Of a stretch of DNA of 35,277 bases, positions 27,752 through 35,277 are shown in pieces. Made by a program: the position numbers and the translations under genes. Under the pieces are notes generated by a model that worked only from the letters and a program-made list of their open reading frames with translations, had not been told where the DNA came from and made no database searches. The first letter of the stretch is position 1; each line of letters starts with the position of its first letter. Source of the DNA: Bacillota bacterium (GTDB taxonomy: Bacteria; Bacillota; Clostridia; Christensenellales; Aristaeellaceae). The stretch is from NCBI GenBank assembly GCA_023416585.1, contig JAEZHM010000123.1, positions 1 to 35,277 of the forward strand. Reading direction: 5' to 3'.

Positions 27752-30067
27752 ATGATTACTTCCATCAAAAAGCGGGACGGACGGACGATGCCCTTTGATA
27801 TCGAGAAAATTGAACAGGCGATTTTAAAGGCATTTGCCGCCAGCGGCAGCGCCAAGGGAATAGACACGGCAAAGGCCCTTTCACAGCAGGTGGTGGAAGA
27901 AATCGAGGGCAGCGAAACCATTTCCGGCATACCCACGGTGGAGGAAGTGCAGGACGTAGTCGAGCATGTGCTGATTGAGAAAGGCTTCGTCCGTTCCGCC
28001 AAGGCCTATATTCTTTATCGGGCCGAACGCAGCCGCGTGCGGGAGATGAATACCCGCCTGATGAAGATTTTCGAGGATATCGCCTATAAGGATGCCGTCG
28101 ATTCAGATATCAAGCGGGAAAATGCCAACATCAACGGCGACACCGCCATGGGATCCATGCTCAAGTTTGGCTCTGAAGGGGCCAAGCAGTTTTATGATAT
28201 GTATGTGCTCAACCCCAAGCATTCCCAGGCGCATAGGGAAGGCGATATCCACATCCATGACATGGATTTTTATACTCTGACCACCACCTGCTGCCAGATA
28301 GACCTTTTGACGCTGTTCCATAACGGCTTCAGCACTGGCCACGGCGTATTGCGGGAGCCCAACGATATCTACAGCTATTCGGCGCTGGCCTGCATTGCCA
28401 TACAGGCAAACCAAAACGACCAGCACGGCGGCCAGAGCGTGGTAAACTTCGACTACGGCATGTCCCCCGGTGTAAAAAAGACGTTCGTCAAGCGCTATCG
28501 GGACAACCTTTCGCGGTCTCTGGAATTGCTATGCGGTATGGAAAACCCAGATCAGAAGGCCAGGGAATGGATCAAAGAGCTGAGTGACCAGGGCTTCACC
28601 CCGCGCTTGGAGGAGGACGCCGCTTTCCGTGTCGCCATGAAGGAAAGGCTGGCTGCCGCTTATGATGAAAAGGTGCAGGAGCAGATTCTCGACTTTGCCC
28701 AGCACAAGGCGGAAAAGGAAACGGACAAAGCTACCTACCAGGCCATGGAAGCGCTGATTCACAACCTGAACACCATGAATAGCCGTGCCGGGGCACAGGT
28801 TCCTTTCTCCTCCATCAACTACGGTATGGATACCTCCCCCGAGGGGCGTATGGTGGTTCGGAACTTGCTCTTGGCCACGGAAGCCGGGCTGGGTCATGGG
28901 GAAACGCCGATTTTCCCCATCCAGATATTCAGGGTCAAGGAGGGCGTGTCCTTTAATCCGGGCGATCCAAACTATGACCTGTACCGCCTGGCCATAAGAA
29001 CAAGCGCCAAGAGGCTGTTTCCCAATTTCTCTTTCCTGGATGCGCCTTTCAATATCAAGTATTACAAGGAAGGCCATCCAGAAACAGAAATCGCCTATAT
29101 GGGCTGCCGCACCCGTGTGATCGGCAATGTGTACGATCCGAAGCGGGAAACATGCCCCCGGCGCGGCAACCTATCCTTTACGTCCATCAACCTTCCCCGC
29201 ATTGCTATCAAGGCAAACGGTGATGTGCAATGGTTCTTTGAGGAACTGGAGCGGAAGATAGCCCTGGTGGTGGATCAGCTGGACGAGCGGTTTGAGATTA
29301 TCGCCCGCAAAAAGGTGCGCAATTTCCCCTTCCTGATGGGAGAGGGCGTATGGCTGGACTCTGAAAAGTTGGACTGGAACGACGAGATTCGCGAGGTCTT
29401 AAAGCACGGCACGCTGTCCATGGGCTTTATAGGCCTTGCCGAAACGCTGAAGGCTTTGCGAGGCGCGCACCATGGCGAAAGCGAGGAAAGTCAAAACCTG
29501 GGTCTGGAGATCATCGGGGCCATGCGCAATTATATGGATAAGTTGAGTGCAGAGCGAAAGCTGAACTATACACTTTTGGCTACCCCTGCCGAGGGTCTGT
29601 CCGGCCGGTTTGTACGCATGGATAGGGAGCGCTTTGGGGTAATCCCCGGCGTAACCGACAGGGATTATTACACCAACAGCTTCCATGTGCCGGTGTATTA
29701 CCCCATCAGCGCCTTTGATAAGATCAGCATTGAGGCGCCTTACCATGCGCTGACCAACGCGGGCCACATCAGCTACGTGGAAATGGACGGAGACCCCCTT
29801 CAAAACTTGGACGCCTTTGAAAAGGTGGTCCGTTTCATGCATGACAAAGGCGTGGGTTACGGGTCCATCAACCACCCGGTGGACCGGGATCCAGTGTGCG
29901 GCTTCAACGGCATCATCGGCGACAGCTGCCCCCAGTGTGGCCGGGAGGAAAACGGGCGCTCCTTTGAACGAATCCGCCGAATCACCGGCTATCTGGTGGG
30001 TACCCTTGACCGCTTCAACAACGCCAAGCGCAAAGAGGAGCACGACAGGATAAAACACAACTTTTAG
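27752..30067 (+). CDS. nrdD: Anaerobic (class III) ribonucleoside-triphosphate reductase
   Basis: A 771-residue NrdD that reduces ribonucleotides to deoxyribonucleotides using a glycyl radical; it works only without oxygen. Order: ATP-cone regulatory domain (about 1-95, ITSIKKRDGRTMPFDIEKIE), ten-stranded barrel core with LYTTTTCCQ-like cysteine loop (FYTLTTTCCQIDL), and the C-terminal glycyl radical RITGYL (Gly about 746) followed by GTLDRFNNAKRKEEHDRI. A zinc-site region has cysteines at about 716, 726 and 729; the first position of the usual CxxC is Asp. AGGAGG nine bases before ATG 27752 sets the start. Regulated by NrdR boxes. Confidence 0.95.
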   Translation: MITSIKKRDGRTMPFDIEKIEQAILKAFAASGSAKGIDTAKALSQQVVEEIEGSETISGIPTVEEVQDVVEHVLIEKGFVRSAKAYILYRAERSRVREMNTRLMKIFEDIAYKDAVDSDIKRENANINGDTAMGSMLKFGSEGAKQFYDMYVLNPKHSQAHREGDIHIHDMDFYTLTTTCCQIDLLTLFHNGFSTGHGVLREPNDIYSYSALACIAIQANQNDQHGGQSVVNFDYGMSPGVKKTFVKRYRDNLSRSLELLCGMENPDQKAREWIKELSDQGFTPRLEEDAAFRVAMKERLAAAYDEKVQEQILDFAQHKAEKETDKATYQAMEALIHNLNTMNSRAGAQVPFSSINYGMDTSPEGRMVVRNLLLATEAGLGHGETPIFPIQIFRVKEGVSFNPGDPNYDLYRLAIRTSAKRLFPNFSFLDAPFNIKYYKEGHPETEIAYMGCRTRVIGNVYDPKRETCPRRGNLSFTSINLPRIAIKANGDVQWFFEELERKIALVVDQLDERFEIIARKKVRNFPFLMGEGVWLDSEKLDWNDEIREVLKHGTLSMGFIGLAETLKALRGAHHGESEESQNLGLEIIGAMRNYMDKLSAERKLNYTLLATPAEGLSGRFVRMDRERFGVIPGVTDRDYYTNSFHVPVYYPISAFDKISIEAPYHALTNAGHISYVEMDGDPLQNLDAFEKVVRFMHDKGVGYGSINHPVDRDPVCGFNGIIGDSCPQCGREENGRSFERIRRITGYLVGTLDRFNNAKRKEEHDRIKHNF

Positions 30068-30105
30068 CATTAAAGAAAGTGATGCACATGTGTCATTGGG
30101 GGAGC

Positions 30106-30309
30106 AACGAAGGGGCTGCAGCCCCTCGTTTGTAAACTGAAATCGGCGGCATGCGCGGCGATTTTGGAAGGATTTTGTTAGAAATCCTCTCCTTACACGA
30201 TTCACTGGCCGTATGCCGGTTGAGTGGGCATCGCCCGAACCCAAGGCATACAAGTGAATCGTGCAGGCTCGCGCAAAGCTTGCTTTGCGCGAAGGGGGGC
30301 GAAGCCCCG
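30106..30309 (+). other. Hairpin array between nrdD and nrdG
   Basis: The gap 30068-30321 holds four hairpins. H1 (30106-30130): AACG and AGGGGCTG pair with CAGCCCCT and CGTT. H2, nested: CACGATTCACT (30196-30206) with AGTGAATCGTG (30253-30263); inside it GTATGCC (30211-30217) with GGCATAC (30245-30251), then GGTT/AACC and GGGC/GCCC at the tip. H3: CGCGCAAAGC (30270-30279) with GCTTTGCGCG (30282-30291). H4: GGGGC/GCCCC, loop GAA, just before the nrdG ribosome site. No T-run follows. The architecture (short hairpin, nested long hairpin, GC hairpin) resembles 17485-17624. Confidence 0.8.
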
Positions 30310-30321
30310 GAAAGGAGCATT

Positions 30322-30828
30322 ATGCGCATTGCGGGGCTTGTGAACGATTCCATTGTGGACGGACCGGGAATCCGGTTTTCTGTATTTGCCCAGGGCTGCC
30401 TGCACAAATGCCCCGGCTGCCATAATCCGGCAAGCCATGACCCTATGGGCGGCAGCGAAGCAGCGGTGGAGGATATTATCGCAAGGCTTTCAAAAAATCC
30501 GCTGCTGGACGGGGTGACCATCACCGGGGGCGAGCCGTTCTTTCAGGCGGAGGATTGCTATAGGATCGCGAAGGCAGCCCAGGAGAAGGGCTTGAACGTG
30601 TGGACGTATACCGGTTATACATATGAGCAGCTGGCTGCCGGGCTGGATCATCATCCCGGCTGGAAAGAACTGCTTGAGAAGACGGATGTGCTGGTGGATG
30701 GGCGGTTCTTGTTGGAACAAAGATCACTGGAGATAAAGTTCCGCGGCAGCCGAAACCAGCGCCTTATTGATGTGAAAAAGACGCTGGCGGCGGGCGAAAT
30801 TGTATTGTGGCAGGAGCCGAAGTGGTGA
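30322..30828 (+). CDS. nrdG: Anaerobic RNR activating protein (radical SAM)
   Basis: A 168-residue NrdG, which installs the glycyl radical on NrdD using S-adenosylmethionine and a [4Fe-4S] cluster. Motifs: DGPGIRFSVFAQGCLHKCPGC with CxxxCxxC at C26, C30, C33, and GGEPFFQ, the SAM amine-binding motif. The end VLVDGRFLLEQRSLEIKFRGSRNQR is typical. The start at 30322 is set by AAAGGAG; an open frame upstream to 30151 covers the hairpin region and is not used. It forms an operon with nrdD. Confidence 0.95.
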   Translation: MRIAGLVNDSIVDGPGIRFSVFAQGCLHKCPGCHNPASHDPMGGSEAAVEDIIARLSKNPLLDGVTITGGEPFFQAEDCYRIAKAAQEKGLNVWTYTGYTYEQLAAGLDHHPGWKELLEKTDVLVDGRFLLEQRSLEIKFRGSRNQRLIDVKKTLAAGEIVLWQEPKW

Positions 30829-30845
30829 AATCTATTATGTTTACA

Positions 30846-30880
30846 AAAAAGGCGGAGCGATGATGTGCTCCGCCTTTACT
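30846..30880. terminator. Bidirectional terminator between nrdG and lysE
   Basis: AAAGGCGGAGC (30849-30859), an eight-base loop, GCTCCGCCTTT (30868-30878). A-run before it and T-rich sequence after it: it can end both the plus-strand nrdDG operon and the minus-strand lysE gene. Confidence 0.8.
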
Positions 30881-30887
30881 ATTATGT

Positions 30888-31520
30888 TTACATTATCGCG
30901 CCTATGGCATGCACAAAAAATCTGGCCCCAAAGAAGATCAGTACCCCACCCAGAAGCATGATCGCGATGCGGTAGGGCTTCTCCTTGATGAATTTGCGTG
31001 TGCTGCCTACCACTATGGAAATGAAGCCATACCAGATGAAATCAGCGAAAATATGGCCTATGAAATATACGGCGACGCCAAGATAAGCGAAGTTCCTGTA
31101 AGCTTCCAGCAGAAAACCCAGGCCGATCACCGCCCACCAAAGCAGGAAGTATGGATTGGCCGCGCTTAGCACCACTCCCGAAAGGAGCATGCTTTTTGCG
31201 CTGTCCCTGTTAGAATCCATTTGGACGGCGATCTTTTTTCTTGCTGCCTTAAGAATCATGTCAGCGCCCATGTAGCAAAGCAGCAGCCCGCCCAGGATAC
31301 CGATCACGATTTGCGCGACATAAGATTTTAGCAGTATATCCAAACCAAGAAAAATGCATATGATGAGCGCCAGTTCCAATAGGGCGTGCCCAAGAATGAT
31401 GATGAACCCCGATTTGGGCCCGGATGTAAGGGATTGCCGGATGGTATAGGTAAGCAGCGATCCCGGCATCATAGCACCGGAAAACCCTACCGTAAGGGCG
31501 GACAGGAAAAGCGGAATCAT
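30888..31520 (-). CDS. LysE/RhtB-family exporter
   Basis: A 210-residue inner-membrane protein of the LysE amino-acid exporter superfamily with about six hydrophobic segments. The N-terminal ALTVGFSGAMMPGSLLTYTI matches the family signature (GxxPGP region, here MMPGS), and ANPYFLLWWAVIG in the middle is the other conserved block (NP motif). It would export an amino acid or related small molecule by proton antiport; the substrate is unknown. GGAAGGAAG lies seven bases before ATG 31520. Its own promoter is at 31602-31574. Confidence 0.87.
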   Translation of the reverse strand: MIPLFLSALTVGFSGAMMPGSLLTYTIRQSLTSGPKSGFIIILGHALLELALIICIFLGLDILLKSYVAQIVIGILGGLLLCYMGADMILKAARKKIAVQMDSNRDSAKSMLLSGVVLSAANPYFLLWWAVIGLGFLLEAYRNFAYLGVAVYFIGHIFADFIWYGFISIVVGSTRKFIKEKPYRIAIMLLGGVLIFFGARFFVHAIGAIM

Positions 31521-31573
31521 ATTATCTTCCTTCCTGCAAATCTACAAATGATTCTGCTCTATAAATTTTTCCT

Positions 31574-31602
31574 ATCATAGCATGCGTGTACGATAAAGTC
31601 AA
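31574..31602 (-). promoter_or_regulatory. Promoter of lysE
   Basis: TTGACT (31602-31597), 17-base spacer, extended -10 TGC-TATGAT. Just upstream a small inverted repeat CCCTTG-A-CAAGGG (about 31617-31629) could be an operator; this is only a suggestion. Confidence 0.75.
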
Positions 31603-31754
31603 ACATATACCCGTTCCCTTGACAAGGGGTGGGAAGGACCAAAGTGGAAAGAATGAAGGATACGATGTGAAAATATGCAGGATAGAGGGCACGCGCATGG
31701 GGTATAAACAAAAATGGAAAAATCCATAAAAGAATAGAAGTTATCGGGGTGGGT

Positions 31755-31792
31755 CCAGGGAGGGCGCCTTTTGCAAAAGGCGCCCTCCCTGG
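31755..31792. repeat. 38-bp perfect palindrome
   Basis: CCAGGGAGGGCGCCTTTTG (31755-31773) is directly followed by its exact reverse complement (31774-31792). There is no T-run, and the flanking genes lysE and glyS are divergent, so termination is an unlikely role. It ends nine bases before the glyS -35. It may be a small palindromic repeat or an operator; the GTCCAGGG start resembles the hairpin at 26245. Confidence 0.8.
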
Positions 31793-31801
31793 CGGCATTT
31801 C

Positions 31802-31830
31802 TTGACAAAATGGCCGCTCCCGGATATGAT
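31802..31830 (+). promoter_or_regulatory. Promoter of glyS
   Basis: TTGACA (31802-31807), 17-base spacer, TATGAT (31825-31830). Transcription would start near 31837, only about 30 bases before the ATG, so there is no room for a T-box or other riboswitch. Confidence 0.85.
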
Positions 31831-31865
31831 TGTACGATAAAACCGAAATAGCGGAGGGAATCATT

Positions 31866-33254
31866 ATGGCTGCGCTGACCATGGATAAGCTGGTAGCCCT
31901 GTGCAAAGGCAGGGGCTTTATTTTTGCCGGGTCTGAAATCTACGGCGGTCTGGCTAACGCATGGGACTACGGTCCCTTGGGCGTGGAATACAAAAACAAT
32001 GTAAAACGGGCCTGGTGGCAGAAGTTCGTGCAGGAAAGCAAGACCAACGTGGGTCTTGACTCCGCTATATTAATGAACCGCAATGTCTGGGTGGCTTCGG
32101 GCCACGTGGGCAATTTCAACGATCCCTTGATGGATTGCAAGGCCTGCAAGGCGCGCTTCCGGGCCGACAAACTGATAGAGGATTTTGCCGCCTCCAAGGA
32201 TGAGGAAATACAAGCGGACGGCTGGAGTAACGACAAGCTGGAAGCCTATATTGAAGAGAACAAAATTCCCTGCCCCACCTGCGGCAAGCATGATTTTACA
32301 GGCATCCGCAAGTTCAATATGATGTTTAAGACCTTTCAGGGCGTGACGGAGGATTCTTCCAGCGAGCTCTATTTGCGCCCGGAAACTGCCCAGGGCATAT
32401 TCGTCAACTTCAAGAATGTGGTGCGCACCACAAGGCGTAAACTGCCCTTGGGTGTTGCCCAAATCGGCAAGTCCTTCCGCAATGAGATCACGCCGGGCAA
32501 CTTTACCTTCCGCACCCGTGAGTTTGAGCAGATGGAGATGGAATTCTTCTGCAAGCCAGGCGAGGACATGGAATGGTTCCAGTATTGGCGCGGTTTTTGC
32601 CGGGACTGGCTGCTGTCCCTTGGCATGAAGCAGGAAAGCCTGCGGCTTCGCGACCACAAGCCTGAGGAATTGAGCCATTATTCCAAGGCTACAACCGACT
32701 TTGAGTTCCTTTTCCCCTTTGGCTGGGGTGAACTGTGGGGCATTGCCGACCGCACGGACTTTGACTTGAAAGCCCATCAGACCACAAGCGGCGAGAACAT
32801 GGAATACATCGACCCCGTCACCAACGAGCGGTACATCCCCTATGTGGTGGAGCCCGCATTGGGAGCCGACCGTGCAGCGCTGGCATTTTTGTGCAACGCC
32901 TATGAGGAACAGGAACTGGAGGGCGGCGACATGCGGGTGGTTTTGCACCTGCACCCGGTGCTTGCTCCTTTCAAGGCTGCCGTGCTGCCGCTGCAAAAGA
33001 ACAAGCTGGGCGGCCTGTCAACGGAAATTTTCCAGGAGCTCTCCAAGCACTTCATGGTGGATTACGATGAGACCGGCTCCATCGGCAAGCGCTACCGCCG
33101 CCAGGACGAAATCGGCACTCCCATGTGTATCACCGTGGATTTTGACACGTTGGAGAACAACACCGTGACCGTCCGCGACCGGGATACCATGACCCAGGAC
33201 CGGGTGGCGATCGCTGACTTGAAGGCGTATATTGAGAAAAGATTGGTATTTTGA
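31866..33254 (+). CDS. glyS: Glycyl-tRNA synthetase (alpha2 type)
   Basis: A 462-residue class II glycyl-tRNA synthetase of the single-chain type (as in many Gram-positives, archaea and eukaryotes, not the alpha/beta type). It starts LVALCKGRGFIFAGSEIYGGLANAWDYGPLG (motif 1 region). Motif 2 is SFRNEITPGNFTFRTREFEQ with the class II arginine, and motif 3 is EPALGADRAALAFL. The insertion CKACKARFRADKL plus CPTCGKHDF has two CxxC pairs for zinc. The anticodon-binding domain is the C-terminal ~110 residues. GGAGGG seven bases before ATG 31866 sets the start. Confidence 0.95.
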   Translation: MAALTMDKLVALCKGRGFIFAGSEIYGGLANAWDYGPLGVEYKNNVKRAWWQKFVQESKTNVGLDSAILMNRNVWVASGHVGNFNDPLMDCKACKARFRADKLIEDFAASKDEEIQADGWSNDKLEAYIEENKIPCPTCGKHDFTGIRKFNMMFKTFQGVTEDSSSELYLRPETAQGIFVNFKNVVRTTRRKLPLGVAQIGKSFRNEITPGNFTFRTREFEQMEMEFFCKPGEDMEWFQYWRGFCRDWLLSLGMKQESLRLRDHKPEELSHYSKATTDFEFLFPFGWGELWGIADRTDFDLKAHQTTSGENMEYIDPVTNERYIPYVVEPALGADRAALAFLCNAYEEQELEGGDMRVVLHLHPVLAPFKAAVLPLQKNKLGGLSTEIFQELSKHFMVDYDETGSIGKRYRRQDEIGTPMCITVDFDTLENNTVTVRDRDTMTQDRVAIADLKAYIEKRLVF

Positions 33255-33260
33255 AAAAGA

Positions 33261-33298
33261 AAAACCGGAGTGCGGACCTATGCCGCACACCGGTTTTT
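33261..33298. terminator. Bidirectional terminator between glyS and ansA
   Basis: AAAACCGG (33261-33268), GTGCGG, loop ACCTATG, CCGCAC, CCGGTTTTT, one bulged A on each side. It ends both the plus-strand glyS and the convergent minus-strand asparaginase. Confidence 0.85.
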
Positions 33299-33309
33299 AG
33301 TATCTGTCG

Positions 33310-34284
33310 TTAGTTGCCGCTGAATTCCCCGCACAAATTTTGATGCAGGTATTTTTCTGGCTCGCCCTGGCCCAGCGCCCACATAAGCTTGGTAACGGCA
33401 GCTTCGGTGGTCATGTCCCTGCCGGAAAAGACGTGGGTGGAAAGGATACGGCTGCCGACTTCATATACCGTGAAGTCGGCCTTTTCATATAAGCATTGAG
33501 TCACCACCAGCGTATAGAGTCCCTTTTCCGCCAGCATGTGCAGCTTATCCACCAGGTTGCGGCGGATGTAGTGCAGCCCACCCAGCCCGAAGGCCTCGAT
33601 CACGACGCCTTTGTAGCCTGCGGAAACGATCCAGTCGAATACATCCGGCATGGTGCCCGGCATGAGTTTCAAAAGAAAGACCCTGGGGTCGATCTCATCC
33701 CTAAAGCGGCAAGGCTCAGAAAATTGCTGGGGGTTAACAAAATGTACCCCATCCCCGTCCACATAGCCTGCAAGCGGCGCGTTGACGCTGTCAAAGGCGT
33801 CGAAGCTAGTGGTGCGAGTCTTCACCGCCCTAACGCCGGATATGATCTTTTGGTGGAATGCCACATACGTGCCAGGCACGCCAGCGGTTGCTGCCGCAAA
33901 GGCGCAGTGCATGTTGGGTATGGCGTCGGACAGCGGGTGGGTGATGGGCAATTGCGCCCCGGTGAATACAATGGGCTTTTCATAGCCGCATAGCATGAAG
34001 TTTAGTGCCGCTGCGGAGTAGGCCATGGTGTCGGTGCCATGGGTGACTACTACGCCATCGCAAGTTTCAAGCGCCTCTCTTGCGGCGCTTGCCAGGACAC
34101 GCCATTCCTCCGGCTGAATGTTGCTGGAATCCAGCGCGAATACATCCCGGCTTATTACATGGCAGATCGTTTCCGCATAGGATAAGCGCACAAGCTCCGC
34201 CCCAGTCAGCGCGGGGACCAGCCCATCTTTGGTGGGAGCACTGGCAATGGTACCGCCGGTGGCAAGCAGCGCAATGGTCTTCAT
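33310..34284 (-). CDS. ansA: Type I L-asparaginase
   Basis: A 324-residue cytoplasmic asparaginase that splits asparagine to aspartate and ammonia. The first catalytic motif TGGTIAS is at residues 9-15 (Thr12), and the second, VVTHGTDTMAYSAAAL, is at about 79-94 (catalytic Thr and Lys in the family; the expected Asp-Thr pair is visible). There is no signal peptide, as in the AnsA/type I group. AGGGAGG lies six bases before the ATG. It is convergent with glyS and divergent from an MFS gene; a TGC-TATACT extended -10 serves as the promoter. Confidence 0.93.
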   Translation of the reverse strand: MKTIALLATGGTIASAPTKDGLVPALTGAELVRLSYAETICHVISRDVFALDSSNIQPEEWRVLASAAREALETCDGVVVTHGTDTMAYSAAALNFMLCGYEKPIVFTGAQLPITHPLSDAIPNMHCAFAAATAGVPGTYVAFHQKIISGVRAVKTRTTSFDAFDSVNAPLAGYVDGDGVHFVNPQQFSEPCRFRDEIDPRVFLLKLMPGTMPDVFDWIVSAGYKGVVIEAFGLGGLHYIRRNLVDKLHMLAEKGLYTLVVTQCLYEKADFTVYEVGSRILSTHVFSGRDMTTEAAVTKLMWALGQGEPEKYLHQNLCGEFSGN

Positions 34285-34314
34285 GGGATTCCTCCCTCAA
34301 ACATCTACTTAAGA

Positions 34315-34323
34315 AGTATAGCA
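34315..34323 (-). promoter_or_regulatory. Extended -10 promoter of ansA
   Basis: Minus-strand TGC-TATACT (34323-34315), about 30 bases before the asparaginase ATG. The -35 region is not recognisable. Confidence 0.55.
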
Positions 34324-34364
34324 CATTCCTAACAAATGAAAAGCCGCTTCACACACTTTCCTCA

Positions 34365-34393
34365 TTGCTTTTGTATATAGGGAAAGGTATAAT
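34365..34393 (+). promoter_or_regulatory. Promoter of the MFS transporter
   Basis: TTGCTT (34365-34370), 17-base spacer, TATAAT (34388-34393), with the ATG 29 bases after the -10. Good -10, moderate -35 (four of six). Confidence 0.65.
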
Positions 34394-34421
34394 TTGTAAT
34401 AGTAAATCACGGAGGGCGTTT

Positions 34422-35277
34422 ATGAAGCTGAATGTGAAACGGACGCTGCTTACGGGCCTGGCATTCATGTCGATTTCCGCGTTCTGGCAATTATACGATT
34501 CTGTCATACCTTTGATCCTGAAAAACAATTTTGCCCTGGAGGACGGTTTTGCCGGGTTCATCATGGCGCTCGATAACATACTTGCGCTGTTCCTGCTGCC
34601 GTTTTTTGGCTTGCTGTCTGACCGCTGCGGCTTAAAAACAGGCAGGCGCATGCCCTTTATCCTGGCCGGCACGGCGGCGGCGGCAATGATGATGCTGCAA
34701 TTGCCAGGTGCCGCAAACATAGGCAATGCGGCGATGTTTTACGTGGGGCTGGGCGTGCTGCTTATTGCCATGGGCATATACCGCTCACCCGCTGTGGCGC
34801 TTATGCCGGATGTGACGCCTAAACCTCTTCGTTCCAAGGGCAACGCAGTCATCAACCTGATGGGGGCGCTGGGCGGTGTATTTACGCTTGTGGCCATATG
34901 GCTGCTGGTAAAAAAGCCGGCGGAAGGCAGTTTCCGGGTGGATTATAGTACGGTTTTCGTGGCTGTCGCGGCTTTCATGCTTGTGGCGGTGGTTGCGTTA
35001 TTCTTGACTGTTAAGGAACGCAAGCTGGTCAAACAGATGGAGGATATTCACTATGGCGTAGATCCCAAGACGGAACAGGCCGCGCAGCTGACCGAAAACG
35101 GGACCGAGAAGCTGCCTCCGGAACTTTTTAGAAGCCTGCTTCTTATTCTGGCCTCGGTGTTTTTGTGGTTCATGGGCTATAACGCCGTGACTACCGCCTT
35201 TACAAAGTATGCCCAGCAAATGTGGAATATGGATGTCGGCGCAGCCTCCGCATGCATGATGGTAGCCACGGTTGGGG
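34422..35277 (+). CDS. MFS transporter, partial (cut by window end)
   Basis: The first 285 codons of a Major Facilitator Superfamily protein; the frame runs off the window. The start ATG has CGGAGGG about six bases upstream. The N-terminal half has about six hydrophobic spans beginning LLTGLAFMSISAFWQLYDSVIP, with the MFS loop 2-3 motif GLLSDRCGLKTGRRMPF (G.x.D..G...GRR). A longer cytoplasmic linker with many charged residues follows (about residues 195-235), after which TM7 begins (LLLILASVFLWFMGY). The layout resembles GPH/SLC45-like sugar transporters. The substrate is unknown. Confidence 0.88.
   Translation, partial: MKLNVKRTLLTGLAFMSISAFWQLYDSVIPLILKNNFALEDGFAGFIMALDNILALFLLPFFGLLSDRCGLKTGRRMPFILAGTAAAAMMMLQLPGAANIGNAAMFYVGLGVLLIAMGIYRSPAVALMPDVTPKPLRSKGNAVINLMGALGGVFTLVAIWLLVKKPAEGSFRVDYSTVFVAVAAFMLVAVVALFLTVKERKLVKQMEDIHYGVDPKTEQAAQLTENGTEKLPPELFRSLLLILASVFLWFMGYNAVTTAFTKYAQQMWNMDVGAASACMMVATVG

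Noticed and set aside
30151..30321. A 57-residue N-terminal extension of NrdG
   Set aside because: It covers the hairpin array and has no ribosome site; the normal NrdG N-terminus begins at 30322 after AAAGGAG.
31755..31865. T-box leader for glycyl-tRNA synthetase
   Set aside because: The promoter -10 is only 36 bases before the ATG, too close for a T-box of about 200 nt.

Overview
The window looks like a chromosome segment of a Gram-positive anaerobe of the Bacillota, most likely a Clostridia relative. The Christensenellales are a guess only. The reasons are strong AGGAGG-type ribosome sites, sigma-A promoters (several with an extended TGn -10), the order rimP-nusA-rnpM-ylxQ-infB-rbfA-nrnA-truB-ribF-rpsO-pnp, a single-chain glycyl-tRNA synthetase, and an oxygen-sensitive class III ribonucleotide reductase behind NrdR boxes.

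Region 1 (1-11.4 kb) is accessory. Almost every gene lies on the minus strand as a single small gene: an unrecognised Cys-rich protein, a truncated Y-family polymerase, a two-domain VOC protein, an AraC/GyrI-like regulator, an HD phosphohydrolase with a PflX-like radical SAM protein, four GNAT acetyltransferases, a flavodoxin, a methyltransferase, a zinc-protease-like protein, a small gene lacking any ATG/GTG/TTG start, and a small membrane protein. Several gaps share a degenerate 20-nt motif, and there is one MITE-like element.

Region 2 (11.6-25.6 kb, plus strand) is the core translation and RNA-metabolism operon. It starts from an extended -10 promoter and a long folded leader before rimP. 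rpsO has its own promoter, and pnp, an M16 peptidase and a dUTPase-like protein follow. The infB-rbfA and rpsO-pnp gaps are full of hairpins.

Region 3 (25.6-35.3 kb) begins with an island of interspersed repeats. Then come corA (minus; its leader ends in a terminator hairpin that contains the ribosome site), nrdD-nrdG (plus; NrdR boxes and a consensus promoter), lysE (minus), glyS (plus), an asparaginase (minus) and the start of an MFS transporter cut by the window end.

No unmistakably new multi-gene system was found. The most interesting signals are RNA-level: the corA attenuator-like leader, the rimP leader, nested hairpin arrays inside two operons, and the motif shared by the accessory genes.
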